Assembly (NCBI RefSeq): GCF_005239225.2
Contig: NC_133293.1
Coordinates: 16,274,333 to 16,338,332, forward strand
Reading direction: 5' to 3'
DNA length: 64,000 bases
Source of the DNA: Populus alba
Taxonomy: Eukaryota; Streptophyta; Magnoliopsida; Malpighiales; Salicaceae
The notes beneath the pieces were generated by a model. The model searched no databases. It was not told the origin of the DNA and saw nothing but the letters and a program-made list of their open reading frames with translations. Numbering within the stretch: position 1 is the first letter of the stretch; every line of letters begins with the position of its first letter. The position numbers were made by a program, and so were the translations under genes. Below are positions 37,394-49,989 of the stretch, piece after piece.

Positions 37394-38720
37394 TGGGTAA
37401 AAACAGAAGAAGCCACCTACCGGTCACGCATGCTATGCCCAGCTCCCAGGGGAGGGGGCTGCATCTAACGGCCGAGATTCGTAGAATATCCTGTTTCATT
37501 TCCTGCCATATTCTAAAAAATTAACCAGTGAAGGGCTCGGTCTGATCTTAATCCGGACGGCCGAAAATCAACAACACGTATCGCCTTAAAAATTGATAAG
37601 AAAAAGAGCATGCAGTCATCAAGGAAACTGATTTAAAACCAATTAGGATCCGGTACATGAGGTGGCTAGATAAGAACCACAAAGTGGAAAACTCTGGCCT
37701 CCAATCTTCTCCGATGCTTATCCATAGTCTACAGCCTCTTACCTTTTGGTAGGGGTACGTGTCGTTTTATGAATTGGTGTTGATAGCTATCTCAGACTCC
37801 GACAAACGTTTTCTGGCTTTTCCCGACCCATGTTTAACCAGGGAGGGGTTCAATTTCCCAATCTATCGGGTTGTAAAATGGAGCTCGCACCCTCGGGTTC
37901 AGTATCCTGACCATCCGCACCATCATTACCTCGTTCACACGGGGAGATTTTTTAAAATATTTTTTATTATTTATAAATATATTAAAAAATCAAAGCATTA
38001 TTTATTTACAAAAATATTTCCAACAAAAAAACAAATTTGTCGTTAACTTCAAAGCAAAATTCGGTAAATGACACTGCAAGGGTTGTTTGAAAGCAAATTC
38101 CCTCGACCAAAGAGTCTTGATGCAAGTATAGATATAGTTTTTTTCATGTATATTATTTTCCAAGATACGAAAATATTAAAGATTATATGAATATATAAAT
38201 TCAAATTAAGCTTTACTTAAAGCAAGGATTTAAACATCAAATTATTTGATCGTCGATAATTTGAGCCTGCCGTATATGTTAAAGAAAATTTCCACTTGAA
38301 AATATTTAATACGTATATAAATAGAATAGGACCAAAAATAGAGCCAAAAGCGTTGGACTTTTCAATGAAAACAAGATTAAAGTTTTGGATAGTGCGAGTG
38401 CAAAGAATCAAGCATAAAGTCGAATGGAGTTCTTGAAAGAGTTCTCATTCTGTACACACAATGCGAGCATAGCCTCGTTATCATCCGAGGTTTTCAAGTC
38501 AACAAAACAACCAATCAAAACCACGAAGCCACAACAGGACAAAAAAACCTCAAAAATAAAAGGGCCAGCCATCTCCTATCAAACATTTCAAACACCCTCA
38601 TTTCTCTCAAGCCCTCTTCTGGCCTCCCTCCCCTAGCAAACCTGCAACGTCACTTGAATCTTCGCAAACTGCCCCAAGTTTTTTTTTTTAATACGTCTTT
38701 GTCTTGTTTGAGAGCTAGAA

Positions 38721-39834
38721 ATGCAAGGAAAAACCAACTCCGAGCAGCTTCCTCCTGGTTTTAGGTTCCACCCTACCGATGAGGAATTGATCATGTACTA
38801 CCTTCGTAACCAAGCCACATCCAGGCCATGCCCTGCATCAATTATCTCAGAAGTTGATATTTACAAATTTGATCCTTGGCAATTACCTGGTTGGTTTTAC
38901 GTTAAAGGATCTTGTTTTCTGGGCACATGGAAATTGAAATGTGCCCTTATAATTCGCATGCATGCTTGATTGTTTCTAGACAGGGCTCGTAATACTGATT
39001 GTTTAACTTATGTGTAGAGAAAGCGGATTTTGGAGAAAATGAGTGGTACTTCTTCACCCCTCTCGACCGCAAGTATCCAAATGGAGTGAGGCCTAACAGA
39101 GCAACTGTGTCAGGGTATTGGAAGGCCACGGGCACAGATAAGGCCATCCATAGTGGCTCTAAATATGTTGGTGTCAAGAAAGCTCTTGTTTTTTACAAGG
39201 GCAGGCCACCTAAGGGTACTAAGACCGATTGGATTATGCAGGAGTATCGCTTAAATGATCCGAATAAGCAAGCCAGCAAGCAGAATGGATCCATGAGAGT
39301 AAGTTCCTTCTCCCCCCATGGTGCTCATATATCATCATCGGGTATTCTAATGATCAATTGCCATGTAATTTCCAAGAATCTGTGTATCTTCTGGTGATTT
39401 GACCTTTTTTTTTTGTGTGTGTATGTGTGTTTCAGCTAGTCCTATGCAGAATTTACAGGAAGAGGCATGCAATAAGACATTTGGAGGAGAAAACAGAAAA
39501 TCCAGTACATGCCCATTTGGACGCCACCCCTGCTAATGATGCTAGAGAGCAACAGATGATGAAAATCTCAAGAACATGTTCTCTTTCTCATCTGTTGGAA
39601 ATGGAGTACCTGGGTTCAATTTCCCAGCTCTTGAGTGGAGACACGTATAATTCTGGTTTTGATTCCCAGAACCTCATGAGCGATGCTTTCACTGACCATG
39701 TTATAAAAATTCAGCTAGGAGAGATGTCTCCCGAGCACACAGATAATGGCAATTTTCAAGGGAACCAGCGGGGCAGCACTTCTTTAATTAATCAGCCCCT
39801 AGTTACGAACCCAACGGTGTACGGATTCCAGTGA
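38721..39834 (+). CDS. NAC transcription factor, NAP/ANAC029 type
   Basis: Three exons: 38,721-38,889, 39,018-39,298 and 39,436-39,834, 282 aa. The N-terminal NAC domain (residues about 10-160) binds DNA and dimerises. Subdomains A to D are clear: [50 protein letters not shown] with [15 protein letters not shown], and [19 protein letters not shown]. The exon breaks match the standard NAC positions. The best resemblance is to Arabidopsis NAP, a senescence and ABA regulator. Across the second junction the usual LDEWVLCRIY motif reads L-VLCRIY, so the DEW residues are missing (three codons). The C-terminal half is a variable activation region with a Ser/Leu-rich [17 protein letters not shown] stretch. 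The missing residues may weaken the fold; the rest looks intact. Confidence 0.93.
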
Positions 39835-40839
39835 TTTGGATGGTTTTGACCATTGAATGAACAAAATCTGGGCTCATCATCGTATCGAAGACATCTCAGT
39901 GGTTAACATCCAATTAGAAACGTACATATTGTTTGTCGGAGCACATATATATCCTGCGCGATTTTTATTTTATTTTTTATTTGCAGTTTTATTAATGTGG
40001 TACTGGTACCCACTAGGCATCTATTAATATATAGTTTTATTTTCACACGTGTACATATAGGACAGCCTCGAAGGTGTTTCCATTTGTTCGCGGTACTGTT
40101 GTTTAGTATATGATACTGTTTATTAAGATTATATTTGTTTTTGTGTTTTAAAAAAATAATTTTTTTTTAATTCGAGGCAGCCAGCCTCAAAATATCCAAA
40201 ATTATGCCCTAACAAAATCCAGGATGGCCAACAAACAATACAGAAATTTAATTATTACAATATTGGGCAGATTTGCAGTCGGCCATGCACTGTATTAACT
40301 TTTCTGCCTTCGGAATAGTAAAAGTCACTTGCCCGAAAAAAAAAATATCGAGATATTTTATGGACTGGGCAAAAACAATAAGGAAAGCAATTTGATTTAT
40401 GCAACTAACCTGGCGTTTTAGTGGTTGCATGGGTTAATTTGTCGTTTGCTTGATAGGAACTCTAAAGGCATGAGATTCCAACCATTCCATCACCACAGCT
40501 AGCTCATTAGGAAGGTTGAATTCCATTATTTAAGTTCTATCCATGACCCGCTTCTCTGACTTGGTCAATTTCGGATCATCGATAAACTCTACCGGGTCGG
40601 AAATTTTATTATGATATTCATCGATGGAACCAAAGGCACAAAAAAGGCCCGACAACTTGGCCAATTTTAGGAGCAGCAATGAGCAGTTTATGAACTAAAT
40701 GCAATGTGAAAGAGCTGTTCAGTCCATTTTTGATTTTTCGAATAGAGCTTCTGTCGATTCTCTCTGGTTGTTTGTAAAGCTTACAATTTCTCTTTCATAG
40801 GAATTGTTAACGAGGATGACTCCAGAGTAGAAATTGGAA
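39835..40839. other. Spacer between NAC gene and P450 pseudogene
   Basis: This holds the NAC 3' UTR and unassigned sequence. Part of 40,450-40,840 may be the degraded first half of the P450 gene, but I could not align it. Confidence 0.4.
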
Positions 40840-41957
40840 GACTGGCTCCCAACCTACAGCCAATCGCTTTGCTCAGTCATTTGATACTGCTAACATCATC
40901 GTGACGCTTCGGTTCATTGATCCATTGTGAAAAATTAAGAAATTTCTTAATGTGGGTTCAGAGGCTCTACTTGGTAAGAGCATTAAGATCGTTTGATGAT
41001 TTCACCTACTCCATGATTCGCAGAAGGAAAACGGAAACTGAAGAAGCCAGAGGCACTGGTAAAAGTACCAAGGTAACTTCATCTTTGTGAAAGATTTAAT
41101 CTCCATAGTGATAAAAAGAAATTGTATTCATTAACCACATTCATGGTCGATGTCAGATAAAACATGACATATTATCAAGGTTCATTGAGCTAGGTGAAAA
41201 CCCATAAAGCTATTTGACAGACAAAAGCCTCAGAGATGGTGTCCTGGACTTTGTGATAGCAGGGCGAGATACAACAGCTCTCATGGGCTATATACACGGT
41301 AATGACACCTGACCACGTAGCCGAGAAGCTTTACTCTGAGCTCAAAACTTTTGAAGAGGATAGGGGAAGGAAGAGAATGTTAAGTTGCTTCAGATAACTC
41401 AAAAGACCCTGAATCATTCAGTCAAGGGAAATGCAATATGCAGGACTTCTGACTCAAGAGAAGATTATACTATTTGCATGCAGTGATCACACAGACACTT
41501 CGTTTGTATCTAGCAGTTCCTCGGGTACGCCTAACGTATCGAATGCAATGCAGTCAATGAAAACCGTGTAAAAACTTTGGAAAATAGAAAACAAAGATGA
41601 TTTAATTTGACATAGCTAGAGAAAATGGGAATCTTTAGCCATGGAGATCTTGGTTGTGATACACGTGCTTTTATATATATATATATATATATATAAAAAA
41701 AAACATGACAGCATTATACTGTTTAGTGAACTGTTATTTGATGATTGCAGGATCCCGAAGGTATACTGGTAGGCGATGGATTGCCTGATGGAACCAAAGT
41801 GAAAGCAAGAGGCCTGGTAACTTATGATCCCTATTCCATGGTTAGAATGTTGTATAATTGGGGCCCTGATGCAGTTTCTTTCAAGCTTGAGAGATGGCTC
41901 AAAGATGATTTTTTCCAAAATGCATCTCCGTTCAAGTTCACTGCATTCCAAGCAAGT
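40840..41957 (+). pseudogene. Cytochrome P450 pseudogene, CYP704 type
   Basis: P450 phrases appear in order but broken. SFDTANIIVTLRFIDPL is followed by a stop where Trp is expected, then KIKKFLNVGSEALLGKSIKIV. A one-base insertion near 41,000 precedes DFTYSMIRRRKTE. Further on, at 41,170-41,300, come KHDILSRFIELGENP-stop and the helix-I motif DFVIAGRDTTA. At 41,751-41,957 comes the PERF-region block LPDGTKVKARGLVTYDPYSM and NWGPDAVSFKLERWLKDDFF, ending FTAFQAS-stop, just before where the heme-binding Cys loop should be. Family members omega-hydroxylate fatty acids. With two stops, a frameshift, no heme site and a lost ExxR-region helix, this copy cannot make an enzyme. Confidence 0.88.
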
Positions 41958-42239
41958 TAAAAATAATTAACGCTCGCAACCAATACATTAATACTTAATA
42001 ATTGGGTTCCAGCTAAGATTAAGGAAGTTGAATTGTTTGTGCATTTTGAATCCAATATGATCTCGAAGCTCTATCAACATATAATACGAATGGGAAGTGA
42101 AAAATAATCATGCATTCAACTCATAAAGTTTTTGGTACATTGTGCGTGATCATGGATATTGTATAGAAGCTGTATGGCATTATTTAGTTTGATAACGGGA
42201 TATAAGCTGATCGACGATGTTTATTGAAGGGGATCCAGT

Positions 42240-44566
42240 TTAACTAAGCAACTTCAGCTTCTTCTCTTTCCACTCTTTTATTTCAGCATCGATCTTTGCT
42301 TGAACACTGACATGAAACCCTGGGTATGGTTCATAGCCAAAAGAGGTTTGAAGCGCCTGAAGCAAAGCAGCATAACCACAATAGTTTTGAGATCAAATCG
42401 TCAAAAAAAAAAAAAAAACAAGAAGAAGAAGATGATGAAAGTAGAAATTACACCTCCAGCAGCACAAAGAAGGGAGCCATTACAAAGGCTTGAACAAGGT
42501 TATCCAAAAGAGCAGGGGCTCGTTTCTGCAGGAAAGTATCTGAACCTGAGGCACATTTTAATGTAACTAAACTTTAATAGCTCCAGATCATAGGATCAAT
42601 TACCTCAAAGACCCCATGGCCAATGAACTGTCCAGTCCAACAAATTATTTGAGCCACCAGGACAACCTGGAGAACAATTTGTTGCCTTCAAAATTAAATG
42701 AAATAAAACTGAACTACTATCTCATGGTTTGCATTGTTGAAAGAAAAATGCATGATGCATGAATGTTCATTGTCAGACTTAAATGTACACGCATTAGATG
42801 TTTATGAGCAACAGAAAGTGCAAATGAAACTTGCAAGTCAAGGAAATTGTCACACAAACTAACGTCCTAACTCTCAACAAAATGATCAAACCACGTGCTT
42901 CTGTGAAAAATGAATCTTACAAGTCAAGGAAATTGTCACACAAACTAACGTACTAACTCTCAACAAAATGATCAAACCACGTGCTTCTGTGAAAAATGAA
43001 TCTTACAAGTCAAGGAAATTGTCACACAAACTAACGTACTAACGTCCAACAAAATGATCAAACCACAGCGAAGAAGCACACTTAGAAACACTCATATACT
43101 ACATTATCCTGTAAAACTGCTTGCAGCCGTAAAAAATCAATAACTACTTTGATCCAACTCGCAAGACTTTATGATACTTCTTGAGGTTGGATCCGCCATC
43201 TACCTCTAAAACACCTTTTTGTCAAAATTGGATCGAATCCAGTAACAATTCAAGCCATGGGAACTCTGAACAAAGATGCACTACATTCATCGTCCATCTT
43301 CTTTATCGGAGATCAGCCTCAATAAACTACACCAATTCAATTCTCTTTCTGATTTTAACATCCATCATGGCATTGTAAGAAAAACAGATAGATTCAGGTC
43401 GTGCACCAGTCAAATATACAACCAATATCCAGATTCCACACAACTTCCTAATCTCCTGTAGCATATAAAGTCAGATAGAGACCAATAGAACCATTCAAAT
43501 CCAAAGTCCGACATTTCTCAAGCCTGGCTATATTGCTTTGGAAAAGTATGCATCTAGAAGTGAAATATGAGATATTTCCTACAGGAAACATATGGTTTAC
43601 AATCAGAACTGGCCTCCTTAATAAAGTTTTATGTTATACATAATGTCAAAGGATGGCAACAGATCGGGGTGTATGAAGAGACATATTAATTATAGCCACG
43701 TTGACAGACAAATTGGAATATTGAAAGGAAAGAGTTCTCGAATTTCTGATTCTGTGCTTGTCTTGACCATACCAATTCACAACATTTGTGAAATATAACC
43801 TTTAAAGAACCAGATTTTAAAAAAGAATAAAGAATTAAGCCATCAACTATTCTAAAACACATATTTCTGCTTCTACAGTAAATGCAAACTATAGCTTTCA
43901 GAGAAAGCTCTAAAGAACTCTGAAGTAAATAGATGCCCCGATAAAACTAATACCAGTTTGATAGTAGCTAATAAATTGAATAAAATCCAGAATTGCTCTT
44001 CAGGTAGCGTATCATCAGGGAAAAGAAGTATCTGATGAATAGCTATTATTGAAATTTCAATAGCCAAAAGGACCAGACAAAAGACCTATTATTCTCTGTT
44101 TTTTCAATTTCCATGAATCATGAGCTATCATCAGCACAGCAACTGAACATTATTGTTCAATACCCAACACACCAAAAACTAAGAATATCACCGGAAATAG
44201 AATTACCTTCCAAGCAAGAGAGAATCCAAGCCAGCTAGCCACAAAACAACTACTTACCCAACAGAAACCACAGAATAAAGCAGCCAAGGAACCAGCTTTT
44301 GGGTCCAAACAGATATAAAACAAAGCATATATTATAACAAGAAAGAACCCAATGTTAAGAAACAGAACCACATCATTACTACCAAACAGAGATAACTCGA
44401 CTTGAGGGAGATTAAACAGAGGAGGTGTGAAATAAAGAATCAAACTAGTGGCGAAAAAGATTGGCCAAACAAATATCATGTGAATCAATATGTTTATTGG
44501 GTTACTATGGTATGCACCATAGAATGCAAAGTGCTTCTCTAGATCAAACAATCCATACTTCCCCAT
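42240..44566 (-). CDS. Mpo1-like (DUF962) membrane protein
   Basis: Four exons: 44,207-44,566, 42,604-42,666, 42,454-42,525 and 42,240-42,356, 203 aa, in frame. The start MGKYGLFDLEKHFAFYGAYH and the block GQFIGHGVFEKRAPALLDNL are the DUF962 signature. In yeast, Mpo1 is an ER Fe(II)-dependent dioxygenase that removes one carbon from 2-hydroxypalmitate during phytosphingosine breakdown. Conserved histidines that could bind iron are at about residues 12, 20, 29 and 137. Several hydrophobic segments (about 25-45, 60-85, 95-120 and 150-165) fit an ER membrane protein. The end KEKKLKLLS is lysine-rich. Intron 1 is 1.5 kb long and carries an 86-bp tandem repeat. The same activity in plants is inference. 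Confidence 0.93.
42835..43071. repeat. 86-bp tandem repeat, about 2.8 copies, in Mpo1-like intron 1
   Basis: AAGTCAAGGAAATTGTCACA starts at 42,835, 42,921 and 43,007, an exact 86-base period. The copies differ by very few bases (CGTCCTAACT, CGTACTAACT, CGTACTAACG). Confidence 0.93.
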
Positions 44567-47500
44567 TGAAAAATCAGAAAGGAAAAGATGGGATTTTCTA
44601 CGGGAGGATTTTGTTGAGAAAATTATTGGGTTGTATGTGTGTTTTTCTACGGAGAAGGAGACAAGGAGATAAGAATAGCCGTCACGAGACAGACAAAAGT
44701 GAAAGCAGCTCTGAGGACGGGTTTGCTGCCGTTAATGGCTGTGACAGAGTAGGTATAAGCGTCTCCTCTTTGACTCCCGTTAGATTGGTTCTTCATTTAA
44801 TTTTAGGAAATTAAAAAAATTATAGTTTTTTTTAGATAATGCATCTATCCGCCTCGTAGAGCATCCAAAATTCCAAACCCATTAAAAAAAAAAAAAGCAC
44901 GAATGGGATGGTGAATTTACTGTTATTCTAGATAAGAGAATAATGTTTTTACCATTTTACTTTTTTTTAAAAAAAAAAAAACATAGAGTGATGGCTGAGG
45001 TCAAAAATGTCTTTGCATTGGGATCATTTTAACATTTCAAGACGGACAGGGATAAAACAAATATTTTACTTTTTAAATGTACAATAAAATAACATAAATA
45101 ATCTTAAAAGTGAAAAATTGTTAGGCTGACATACGAGTTATTTTTGTATTTTCGCTTTAAAGTACATATTACTGTTATAATAATAAATAAATAAAAAACT
45201 TGAGCTTCCAGTGGGGTTGTTTTTGTCTTTTAATGTTGAAAACCATGGTTAAAAGACCTCTCTACGCTTTTAGTTTAAAGTCGTTAACCTCGGATCATAC
45301 GGTATTTTTTTAAGTGGCCTCCTAGATTTTGTATTATTATTGGGTTAGGCTGGGATAGTTTAGTCTTTTAATAAATAAAAAATAAGTAAACACCACCCGC
45401 TGTCGTCTTTGAATGACATGAGCGGTTGGCTCCAGTGGCCAAAGAAGCCGTTTCGGGCGGGCGTTAGATTTATTTTGGCGCTTCCTCCATGACCGAACGA
45501 TGTATTTACTGAGAAGATCTCTGGTTTTGAGCTGATAGCTATTTTTTTTACTTTTTTTTTTTTTTTTAGTATTTGTGTCCTCCCTCTTGATTTTTCAAAT
45601 AAGCCCTTGAACTTCTTTTTCTTTTTTATTTGGCTTTGTTTTTTTTTTATTATTTATTTTATTTTAAGATAATTTATGAAATTAAAATTTTATTTTAATT
45701 TCATCTTCGTTTATTTTTTTTCTTTATCAAATTTGATTATATTTTTTAATTGTTATTTATGTAATCCAAGATAATGTTTAGAATTAGACTTTTTTTTGCA
45801 ACTCCGCCGACTATCAATTTTTTTTCTTATTTAGATTTTATTTTTGTCTTTTTTTTCTGCAAAATTTTTGGATTTGTATTTTTTTGTTACTCAATTTCAT
45901 TATTTAACATTTGATTAATTTGGATTTGTGCTTCTTGATTAAGTCCATGTCTAAGATTTTACGGGTCAGAAATTTTAAAAATTAAACCAGCTTTTTTAAT
46001 AGGTTTGTCTGATATTGCTTTGGCTTTTTTTATCAATTTTTTAAGTTAATATTTTTTTTCAATTTTATTTTTTAATACTTACTTAATTAGAGACTGGGTT
46101 CTATCTTAGAGAGTGATAAAAAAGATTTTATGAGTGAAAAGATTGGGATTGTTCACTGGCTAGGTTTGAGGAAAGTTTTTGGGTTTATGGTGTTGTGTTT
46201 GATTTACTTGGAAATGGGTTTTCTAATAAACTGATTAGAATGTGCAGCGCAAAGGGATACATAGAGTGATGTTAAACCGGCGGTTAACATGAGACTTTCC
46301 GACATGGCGACATTATTGGATAATTTTACATGTACATTAGCTGTTCCTGTCTCTCCGCCATTCAAACGGCGGTTAATAAGTTTTGCTAACACTATATCTA
46401 AATTAAAAAAAAAACAAGATAAAGTTATAAATAGCTATAACAAAAAAAAATAAAAAACAAAGTGGTTTCATTCATGAAGATAAGGTATTGTTTATACAAA
46501 ACTCATATATTTAAATTCATTTAATTTGTCATTTTTTTAAAGTAATGCATTCCAATATGCTTTGATATTATGTTAAGATATTAGAAATGCAACTCTAGCA
46601 ACCTATTCTCCTCTTGCTCGAAGTTCAATCAACTTAAAAGAAGATATTATACATGGTGACAACGACAAGATGGAGAGACATATAAGTAGAAAGATGATAA
46701 AAAAATAAGCTACAAAAAAAAATAACACAAGTTTACATGTTGGATCGAAAGATAGAACGAGGCATGATTTCTATTATACAAAGGACTTTTTATTAAAACA
46801 ACAAGAACAAGAAGAGAAAATAATGTTGATGGATATGAGAAACACAAACATACCTTGATACTTGAATGAATATTATGAGATGCTTTAGATTGAGATACTA
46901 GTTAAATGATGTAATAGTGATTTTAATCCCTATGCATTGTTTATTTTTTTATTTATTTATTAAAGTACATGCATTTTATTATTTATTATTTTTAATTTAT
47001 ACCGTATTGAAAGTATTATTTTTTAAAAGTATCATTAAATAATTAGAAAATTCATTAAGATAACTTGAAAGCAATCAACAAAATGAAATAACTTGAATAT
47101 TCATCTTGCATATAATTTATGGCTCCCTATTTCAGAGAGCATGGATGCGATAACATTTTCTAGAAAGTTAGTTAAAATGACTTTTTAGCTATAAAATATG
47201 GAATATGTACGTGAATGAATTTGAAAAAATAATAATTATCATGTAATGGAATCATAGCTTTTTACTTTTTAGAATACATTTTTACCGTGAAATGTGTTTT
47301 TTTTTAAAATTGTCCAAGAGTTTTACTCAGTCTCGATTGACATATAAAATTAGTTTCAAAATATTATTCGCCATCGAACTAAGAGAAAAAGAAGCTAATC
47401 TAACGATACACATTGTATTTCTAGAGAAAAAAATTATACCTATTTGTAAATGAAAAGGAGGAGCCAGGAAAAGGAAAAGGAATGGTGGGCCACTAAAGTT

Positions 47501-47835
47501 ATCCTTGATAGATGCAGTCGTGGATGAAAGGAAGACCCATTGGGCCTTTCCAAGAGAGCCCAGTCCAAATATAAACAGGCCTCAACCTTTGTCTGTGACT
47601 ACGCTCTGACCCTTCTAAATGAACAAGTCTCATCGTAATCGAAAAGAAAAAAAAGAAAAAGAAAAAACAAGATAACGAGCTTGCCACATGGCAAGTAGCT
47701 ACGGTCCATGTTGAAGAGAAGGGCAAAAAGGTCAGCATGCCAGCCAGCTCCAAAATCCACATAGACAATCCTCCCTTCCCCTCGTTTCCAAAGAATCTGA
47801 GTTAATAATTCCTCCACATTTTATCCAAACTCATC
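44567..47835. other. Intergenic spacer between divergent Mpo1-like and PnsL2 genes
   Basis: No supportable gene. Both promoters lie here. It includes a T-rich dispersed repeat (45,590-46,110) similar to that at 35,450-36,760, and a short GC-richer patch at 46,245-46,385 with two copies of CGGCGGTTAA. The 7-base inverted repeat CTTGCCA-CA-TGGCAAG at 47,681-47,696 lies about 140 bases upstream of the PnsL2 start and could be a regulatory site. Confidence 0.5.
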
Positions 47836-48582
47836 ATGAGCAGCTTCACAGCTAACACCCCAACTCTCCTCCATGCCCAGAAGAACATCACCAATAAACC
47901 TCGAAATCATCAACCCAAACGCTCATCTCCAATAATCAAAGCATCAATTTCACCCCTAGAAAGCGTGACCAACAGAAGGAAAATCGTGACTTTTTTATCC
48001 ACTTCACTAGCACTAGGCCAGCTACATGGCACCACAACCGCCGCGCCACCAGCAGCACTGGCTGAGAAATGGGGCACACGTTCATTACTATGGGAGCATT
48101 TTTTTCAGCCTGACTTATCACCGGAAGATGCAGTTGCAAGAATTACCCAAACTGCCGAGGGCCTCCATAGTATGAGAGACATGCTAGAGAGCATGGCCTG
48201 GAGGTATGTCATGTTTTACATTAGGCAAAAACAAGCATATCTCTCCAAGGATCTGAAAAATGCTTTCTCTACGTTGCCTCCAAGCCGCCGGGAAGATTAT
48301 GTTAAAAAGGCTAACGAGTTGGTTGACAATATGGACGAGGTAAGCGATTTGATTCTTTTTTCTTTTATCTTTTTTTTTTTTTGTAATTTGATTAATTAAA
48401 ATATTTACTGAAAAATCATAGAATATTTGTCATTAATTAATTGGTAACTTATTTTACAGTTTGATTCTTATGTTCGGACGCCGAGAGTATATGAATCGTA
48501 CCTGTACTACGAGAAGACACTGAAATCAATAGACGATGTTGTGGCAATATTAGGAGAGAACAAGTCCAGTGTTGTTACATGA
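47836..48582 (+). CDS. PNSL2: Photosynthetic NDH lumenal subunit PnsL2 (PsbQ-like)
   Basis: Two exons, 47,836-48,339 and 48,460-48,582, give 208 aa. The N-terminus is a Ser/Thr/Asn-rich, Lys/Arg-bearing chloroplast transit peptide. It is followed by a lumen-targeting segment with twin arginines (NRR, residues 46-48), a hydrophobic stretch and an ALA cleavage site at about 74-76, before EKWGTRS. The twin Arg suggests Tat-pathway import. The mature part is a PsbQ-like four-helix bundle (LSPEDAVARITQTAEGL, SMAWRYVMFYIRQKQAYLS, VRTPRVYESYLYYEKTLKSID), matching Arabidopsis PnsL2/PQL (At1g14150). The protein belongs to subcomplex L of chloroplast NDH, which supports cyclic electron flow with photosystem I. 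Length and motifs are normal. Confidence 0.95.
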
Positions 48583-49989
48583 GCATTTATCAACAATCTT
48601 GAATTTCAGCTCTTGCGATATATTTTCTTATGCTGTCCTCTCTCTCTCTCTCTACCAGATTTGTTGTATGTGTGTGTGTGTATATATATGATGCAGAAGA
48701 ATGAGAGTGGATTAGAGCAACCACAAATCATGTGTCATGAGCATGGACCTGTACTGTTGGAATTTGAACTCCAACATGCCTAGTTATTACATTGAATTCA
48801 GTTTTTGTTTTTTAAATGTAACTACTGTACTAAATTAAATTACTCTTGCTCTTCCTCCACGCCTTCATTGCATGAACAACATCATTTAGTTCGTGTTTCA
48901 ATATTGGAGTGTGTCTGTTTATATATAACATAAATGTTTGATTAAAAAGAAAAGATATAAATATAAAATAAATCTATCACAAGAAAAATATAAAAAAACA
49001 TATTTTTTTTATAGTAAGCATTTAATTATTGTATCTTAGAATAGAAAACAGTAAAAATAAAATAAAATAGAAAACAAAAATAGTTATATTTAATAGTGAT
49101 ATATAAGATAGATTAACCACTGCTATATCATAATAATAGTATAACAAACTTAATTATAAAACTTAAATTGGTCTTGTGGATCGTCTTGGAACTTGGCCGA
49201 CCCAGGACATGGATCAATTTAAACCTAAGAGAAAATAGAAGAAGAAATGACTCAACCTGACTTGGTAAAAAATATAAGTTGATTTGTGATCTGATCGACC
49301 AAAGATAAAACTAGTAAAAATCTGTTAATTTTTTCATAATTTTTATCAAAATAATATCATTTTGAACATTTTTTAAAAAATAAATTAGGTTGACTTAGGT
49401 ACATCATCCCAACTCATTACCCAGCCTTGCCACAAGTTGATTTTTAAAACTTTAAAAATAATTAATTTTTTCTTTGCATGTTTTAAGTGTATAATTTTTT
49501 GAATAAAAGTTCTTTACAAGAATATTTTAAAAATAAAAATTAATGAATATTATCTTTATATACGTTTTTTTTTTAGCTCTCATTTTTAAAATACACAAAT
49601 TTATTTCAAAATTATTATAATAATGCATTTTTTTTTTAACCTTTATCTATACAATCAAACATATTTTTATCTATTATGTTATAAAACATTAACCAAACGC
49701 TCGTCAGCACTGTCGTGCTTCTTTCTTCATCATCAAAAAAATAAAAATAAAAATAAAAACACTTGCTTACTGTGGAATTGTCGGTTCTTTCATTTTTGTT
49801 ATAATTACAGGACAAAAATGAATAGGCATGGCCTTCAGTATTGCACAACAGCTTAGGTTTTTCTGGACCTAAGCCGGAATCATAAGCAATATCATTGCGC
49901 CACCACAAACGTCCCAATAATCTTCCCTGCACAGGCTGTAGTAATAACCAGCACCAAAAGTCCCCATGACCTTCCCCGGCGAATTGTAG
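48583..49989. other. Spacer after PnsL2
   Basis: This holds the PnsL2 3' UTR (with CT and GT dinucleotide runs at 48,635-48,690) and AT-rich sequence. No gene is seen. Confidence 0.5.

Larger units (their letters stand above)
33614..38720. other. Intergenic spacer between divergent RSA1 and NAC genes
   Basis: The two genes point away from each other, so both promoters lie here. No coding region is supportable. It contains a diverged direct duplication (34,550-34,790 and 35,010-35,235), a T-rich dispersed repeat (35,450-36,760) and an (AT)n microsatellite (37,354-37,387). Confidence 0.6.

Noticed and set aside
37759..38636. ORFs of 95 and 70 aa upstream of the NAC gene
   Set aside because: No family resemblance; composition matches promoter DNA and they lie on no consistent exon path.
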